This document shows, piece by piece, positions 63,881 to 64,000 of a DNA stretch of 64,000 nucleotides. Position 1 is the stretch's first letter; the number at the start of each line of letters is the position of its first letter. Below the pieces are notes generated by a model. It searched no databases. It saw only the letters and a list, made by a program, of their open reading frames with translations, and was not told where the DNA came from. A program made the translations under genes and the position numbers. Origin of the DNA: Succinivibrionaceae bacterium UBA3769 (GTDB lineage Bacteria; Pseudomonadota; Gammaproteobacteria; Enterobacterales; Succinivibrionaceae); assembly GCA_002372325.1 (NCBI GenBank), contig DFFT01000179.1, positions 1 through 64,000 of the forward strand. Direction: 5' to 3'.

Positions 63881-64000
63881 ATGAAAATCACGAAACAGAA
63901 AGCGGTGTCGTACCTTGGCTACATTATGGCAGCCGGCATCGGGTTTGTTCTCTACTGTATTTTACGAACCACCGTGATTCCGCTCATCCCGGGATCTCTT
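63881..64000 (+). CDS. Unknown membrane protein (5' part only)
   Basis: An open frame runs from ATG 63881 to the window edge (40 codons). GGAG lies 5 bases upstream. The N-terminus MKITKQKAVSYLGYIMAAGI continues into a hydrophobic membrane segment (GFVLYCILRTTVIPLIPGSL). Too short to identify; it could be an inner-membrane protein. The gene is cut by the window end. Confidence 0.55.
   Translation, partial: MKITKQKAVSYLGYIMAAGIGFVLYCILRTTVIPLIPGSL

Overview
The window reads as chromosome of a flagellated, fermentative gammaproteobacterium. Evidence for this is the Vibrio/Aeromonas-type flgTOP and flgNMA-cheV-cheR-flgB clusters, a ZapB-like small protein, Mpl, the lolB-ispE-prs and mltG-tmk-holB-lptF-lptG gene orders, a TcdA dehydratase, pyruvate formate-lyase, and an NqrM/ApbE pair that implies a Na+-NQR complex elsewhere. 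I would guess an anaerobic Aeromonadales relative such as Succinivibrionaceae; that placement is inference. No CRISPR array, rRNA, complete insertion sequence or prophage was seen.

Layout. 1-11.8 kb: two tandem full-length PilY1-type type IV pilus tip adhesin genes with duplicated leaders. 12.2-20.6 kb: valS, then mltG-tmk-holB and lptF-lptG. 20.7-24.4 kb: tRNA-Leu(CAA), a Sel1-repeat protein, a TPM-domain protein, dusA and tRNA-Arg(CCU) on the minus strand. 24.4-26.9 kb: a primase-helicase-like protein that keeps its zinc finger but has lost the usual TOPRIM and P-loop residues, followed on the map by tcdA. 27.1-28.3 kb: an HDOD protein and a ZapB-like coiled coil. 28.3-31.1 kb: flgT diverging from flgOP. 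31.2-44.2 kb: flgN, flgM and flgA (minus), then cheV, cheR and flgBCD, flgE, flgF, flgGH and flgI (plus). The set is interrupted between flgD and flgE by a minus-strand membrane-protein gene and about 1 kb without a gene. 44.3-49.7 kb: an unknown periplasmic protein, then bioBFC (minus) diverging from bioA across a BirA-type operator. 49.7-56.1 kb: a lipoprotein, proS, nqrM, apbE and an AT-richer AAA-ATPase-like/PD-(D/E)XK gene. 56.5-64 kb: mpl, prs-ispE-lolB (minus), pflB (minus) and the start of an unidentified membrane protein.

How it fits together. The flagellar genes appear to be read from several separate sigma-54 promoters. GG-N10-GC elements precede flgO, flgE, flgF and flgG, and GG-N10-GA variants precede flgB and flgI, with terminators after flgD, flgE and flgH. 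The rod-ring-hook operon is therefore split into small units. The biotin genes form a classic divergent BirA-controlled pair of operons. pflB has a good promoter and a textbook CRP palindrome upstream. The most unusual items are the motif-degenerate primase-helicase beside tRNA-Arg, the tandem PilY1 genes, the fragmented sigma-54 flagellar regulon, and the flgD-flgE insertion with its structured non-coding stretch.
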